64,000 nucleotides of DNA from Rhodovulum bhavnagarense (GTDB lineage: Bacteria; Pseudomonadota; Alphaproteobacteria; Rhodobacterales; Rhodobacteraceae): the NCBI RefSeq assembly GCF_004343505.1, contig NZ_SLXU01000004.1:1-64000 (forward strand). The letters are read 5' to 3'. The position numbers and the translations under genes were made by a program. Shown piece by piece: positions 62,435-64,000 of the stretch (position 1 is the stretch's first letter; every line of letters starts with the position of its first letter). A model generated the notes under the pieces. The model saw only the letters and a list, made by a program, of their open reading frames with translations. It did no database searches and was not told where the DNA came from.

Positions 62435-63514
62435 ATGCCCCTGGGACCAGATAGTACCGAACGGCTTGCCCGCGCACGCGGCGATCTGCGCATGGGGGTG
62501 CCGGTCGTGGTCGGGTCACTCCTGGTGCTGGCGGCCGAAACCCTCGGTCCGGGGCGGTTGGCGGGGTTGCGCGATCTGGGGGGCGAGCCGGTTCTGGCGA
62601 TCACCGCGCGACGGGCCGAAACGCTGAAAGCGCGCGCTTATGACGGCGATATGGCGCGGCTTCGCCTGCCCCGAGACGCGAGTCCCGGCTGGGTGCGTGC
62701 TGTGGCCGATCCGGCCGACGACCTGGACCGCCCGTTTCTGGGCCCGTTCGAAACACTGCGCGCAGGCGATAGCCGGGCGCACCGCGCCGCGATCCACCTG
62801 GCAAAATCGGCGCACCTGTTGCCCGCGGTCGTGGCGCTGGAATTGACGGATGCCGACCGCCTTGCCGCCGAACAGGGCCTGACCCACCTGGCCCTGCCCG
62901 AGGCCGAGCGCGTGCTGACCGAGGAAATCGCCCTTCACGAGGTCGCCTCGGCCCGCGTTCCCCTGGCGGTTTCCCGCGCGGGGCGGGTGCATGTCTTTCG
63001 CCCCGCCGACGGCAGCGAGGAACATTACGCCGTGGAGATCGGCAGCCCGCCGCGTGGCGCGCCGGTGCTGGCGCGGCTGCACTCGGCCTGTTTCACCGGC
63101 GACCTGATCGGCAGCCTGAAATGCGATTGCGGCGCGCAGTTGCAGGCCGCCCTTGCCCAGATGGGGAGCGAGGGGGCCGGTGTGTTGCTCTACCTCAACC
63201 AGGAAGGCCGCGGTATCGGGCTTGCCAACAAGATGCGTGCCTACGCGTTGCAGGACCAGGGATTCGACACTGTCGAGGCCAATCACCGGCTCGGGTTCGA
63301 GGATGACGAGCGCGATTTCCGCATCGGCGCCGCGATCCTGCGCGAGATGGGATTTTCCGCCGTCCGGCTGATGACCAACAACCCCGCCAAGATCGAAATG
63401 ATGCGCGCGAACGGCATCGACGTGACCGAACGCGTGCCGCTCAGGGTCGGGCAGACCTGCGAAAACGCGCGCTACCTTGCCACCAAGGCCGCAAAATCAG
63501 GGCACTTGCTATAG
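62435..63514 (+). CDS. ribA: GTP cyclohydrolase II with long N-terminal region
   Basis: A 359-residue protein; the C-terminal 200 residues are GTP cyclohydrolase II, the first riboflavin step: RLHSACFTGDLIGSLKCDCGAQLQ supplies the zinc Cys set, LLYLNQEGRGIGLANKMRAYALQ and the catalytic Arg follow, and TNNPAKIEMM ends the core. The first ~165 residues start ARGDLRMGVPVVV, which recalls the start of DHBP synthase, but the acidic metal-binding EDREGD motif is absent. It may be a decayed RibB-like half. GAAAGGAT precedes the ATG. Confidence 0.93.
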   Translation: MPLGPDSTERLARARGDLRMGVPVVVGSLLVLAAETLGPGRLAGLRDLGGEPVLAITARRAETLKARAYDGDMARLRLPRDASPGWVRAVADPADDLDRPFLGPFETLRAGDSRAHRAAIHLAKSAHLLPAVVALELTDADRLAAEQGLTHLALPEAERVLTEEIALHEVASARVPLAVSRAGRVHVFRPADGSEEHYAVEIGSPPRGAPVLARLHSACFTGDLIGSLKCDCGAQLQAALAQMGSEGAGVLLYLNQEGRGIGLANKMRAYALQDQGFDTVEANHRLGFEDDERDFRIGAAILREMGFSAVRLMTNNPAKIEMMRANGIDVTERVPLRVGQTCENARYLATKAAKSGHLL

Positions 63515-63520
63515 GGCGGG

Positions 63521-63703
63521 CTACCCCTGGTGGGGTGCGCGCATCTGCTGGATGGCGGCTTGCACCTTGCGCCATGTCTCGGCCGCCTCGGCCTGGCCTT
63601 CGGATTCCAGCGCAGCGGCCTTTTGTGCGGCCTCGGCCTCTGCCTTGTCGCCATGCGCATCGAAAAGGGCGCGGGCATACTCCATCACCTTGGACGATTC
63701 CAT
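63521..63703 (-). CDS. Small conserved-looking protein, unknown function
   Basis: A 60-residue acidic, Ala/Glu-rich protein (MEYARALFDAHGDKAEAEAAQKAAALESEGQAEAAETWRKVQAAIQQM) predicted to be almost entirely helical, like several small proteins of Rhodobacterales. AGGAGG lies nine bases before the ATG, a strong support for expression. It converges with ribA with 6 bases between stops. No function can be given. Confidence 0.65.
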   Translation of the reverse strand: MESSKVMEYARALFDAHGDKAEAEAAQKAAALESEGQAEAAETWRKVQAAIQQMRAPHQG

Positions 63704-63765
63704 CTTTCATCCTCCTGTGCAGCCTGTTCGCGGGATGATCCTAGCACGGGGGGCGGGGGCCGGTC

Positions 63766-63779
63766 TTGATACGGCTCAA
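63766..63779. promoter_or_regulatory. FNR/Crp-like site upstream of the transpeptidase gene
   Basis: TTGAT-ACGG-CTCAA differs from the FnrL-type box TTGAT-N4-ATCAA at one position. It lies 43 bases before the L,D-transpeptidase ATG. Single sites of this quality also arise by chance. Confidence 0.35.
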
Positions 63780-63822
63780 GAAGCCCCTTTTTCCCGCGTC
63801 CGATCCGGGGCACGATCACGCC

Positions 63823-64000
63823 ATGACACCGTTGAAACCATCCGATCTTGTACTGACCCCGACCCATCTGCGCTTTCTCGGCCGACGTTTTCCCTGCGCA
63901 AGGGGCCGGTGCGGCCTGACCAAGGCAAAGCGCGAGGGCGACGGCGCCACGCCACGCGGCGTTCATCGGGTCGTGGGGATGCTGTATCGTCCCGACCGGG
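63823..64000 (+). CDS. L,D-transpeptidase family protein, partial (3' end beyond window)
   Basis: The first 59 residues (MTPLKPSDLVLTPTHLRFLGRRFPCARGRCGLTKAKREGDGATPRGVHRVVGMLYRPDR) run open to the window edge. RRFPCARGR followed by KREGDGATPRGVHRV is the N-terminal part of the YkuD-like L,D-transpeptidase family, which crosslinks peptidoglycan or attaches lipoproteins. The catalytic Cys/His region lies beyond the edge. No signal peptide is obvious. Confidence 0.75.
   Translation, partial: MTPLKPSDLVLTPTHLRFLGRRFPCARGRCGLTKAKREGDGATPRGVHRVVGMLYRPDR

Noticed and set aside
1-64000. tRNA, rRNA, riboswitch or prophage genes
   Set aside because: No T-loop/acceptor pattern, riboswitch core or phage module could be recognised by eye; a covariance-model search would be decisive.

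Overview
The window looks like a chromosomal segment of a GC-rich alphaproteobacterium of the order Rhodobacterales (Roseobacter/Paracoccus relatives). The evidence is gene content: DUF1523, DUF1674, DUF2147 and DUF3035 family genes, a ModE-Mop-ModABC locus, the order rbfA-truB-rpsO-pnp, RTX proteins with the GGxGxDxxx repeat, and Shine-Dalgarno sequences of the AAGGAG type. No rRNA, tRNA, phage, transposase or CRISPR array was found. All species-level statements are inference from gene content.

Layout. Bases 1-241 are unusually AT-rich and carry two perfect DnaA boxes. Bases 242-9131 hold three large minus-strand RTX genes (a propeller-like RTX protein, a choice-of-anchor-L RTX protein and a serralysin-type metalloprotease) and one small exported protein; the last two RTX genes share an apparently identical 686-bp block. 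Bases 9322-13470 are the molybdate locus: modE divergent from mop-modABC, with an inverted repeat that looks like a Mo-box. Bases 13484-16159 hold small membrane proteins and panB-panC. Bases 16604-21686 are catabolic: creatinase, a P1-family peptidase, a kynurenine-formamidase-like hydrolase and succinate-semialdehyde dehydrogenase. An EF-G-like protein with a degenerate G domain follows (22038-23972).

Bases 23992-32567 form a long minus-strand series: rsmB, heparinase-like, purH, lspA, a DUF3035 lipoprotein and two M16 peptidase subunits. Bases 32638-42188 carry a DUF1674 protein, dapB, and the rbfA-truB-rpsO-pnp series interrupted by a phosphodiester glycosidase, a DUF1643 gene, a fourth RTX gene and a TetR/DUF2147/membrane-protein group. 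Bases 42283-50214 hold a 1-Cys peroxiredoxin with an Irr/ICE-like box, an RluA-type pseudouridine synthase, free methionine sulfoxide reductase, thiolase, a STAS/HATPase partner-switching pair, a gamma-glutamyltransferase-like enzyme, HspQ, an AEC transporter and a lytic-transglycosylase-like lipoprotein. Bases 50221-64000 hold lolA-ftsK-aminotransferase-amidase, a UbiH-type monooxygenase, a Trm112/LON-domain/thioredoxin-TPR/exonuclease III/glycosyltransferase group, a CenR-like response regulator, ribA, a small conserved protein and the start of an L,D-transpeptidase gene cut by the window edge.

Two signals cross several regions. One is a dispersed intergenic element (GC hairpin, GGGTATTT-type box, then CCAAGAAGAAG) found at five loci, mostly at gene ends. 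The other is a set of clear inverted-repeat operators in front of mop, the DUF2147 gene, the peroxiredoxin, the thiolase/STAS pair and gabD. No single multi-gene system in this window is clearly undescribed; the most unusual items are the identical RTX block, the dispersed repeat family, the DnaA boxes at the left edge and the degenerate EF-G paralogue.
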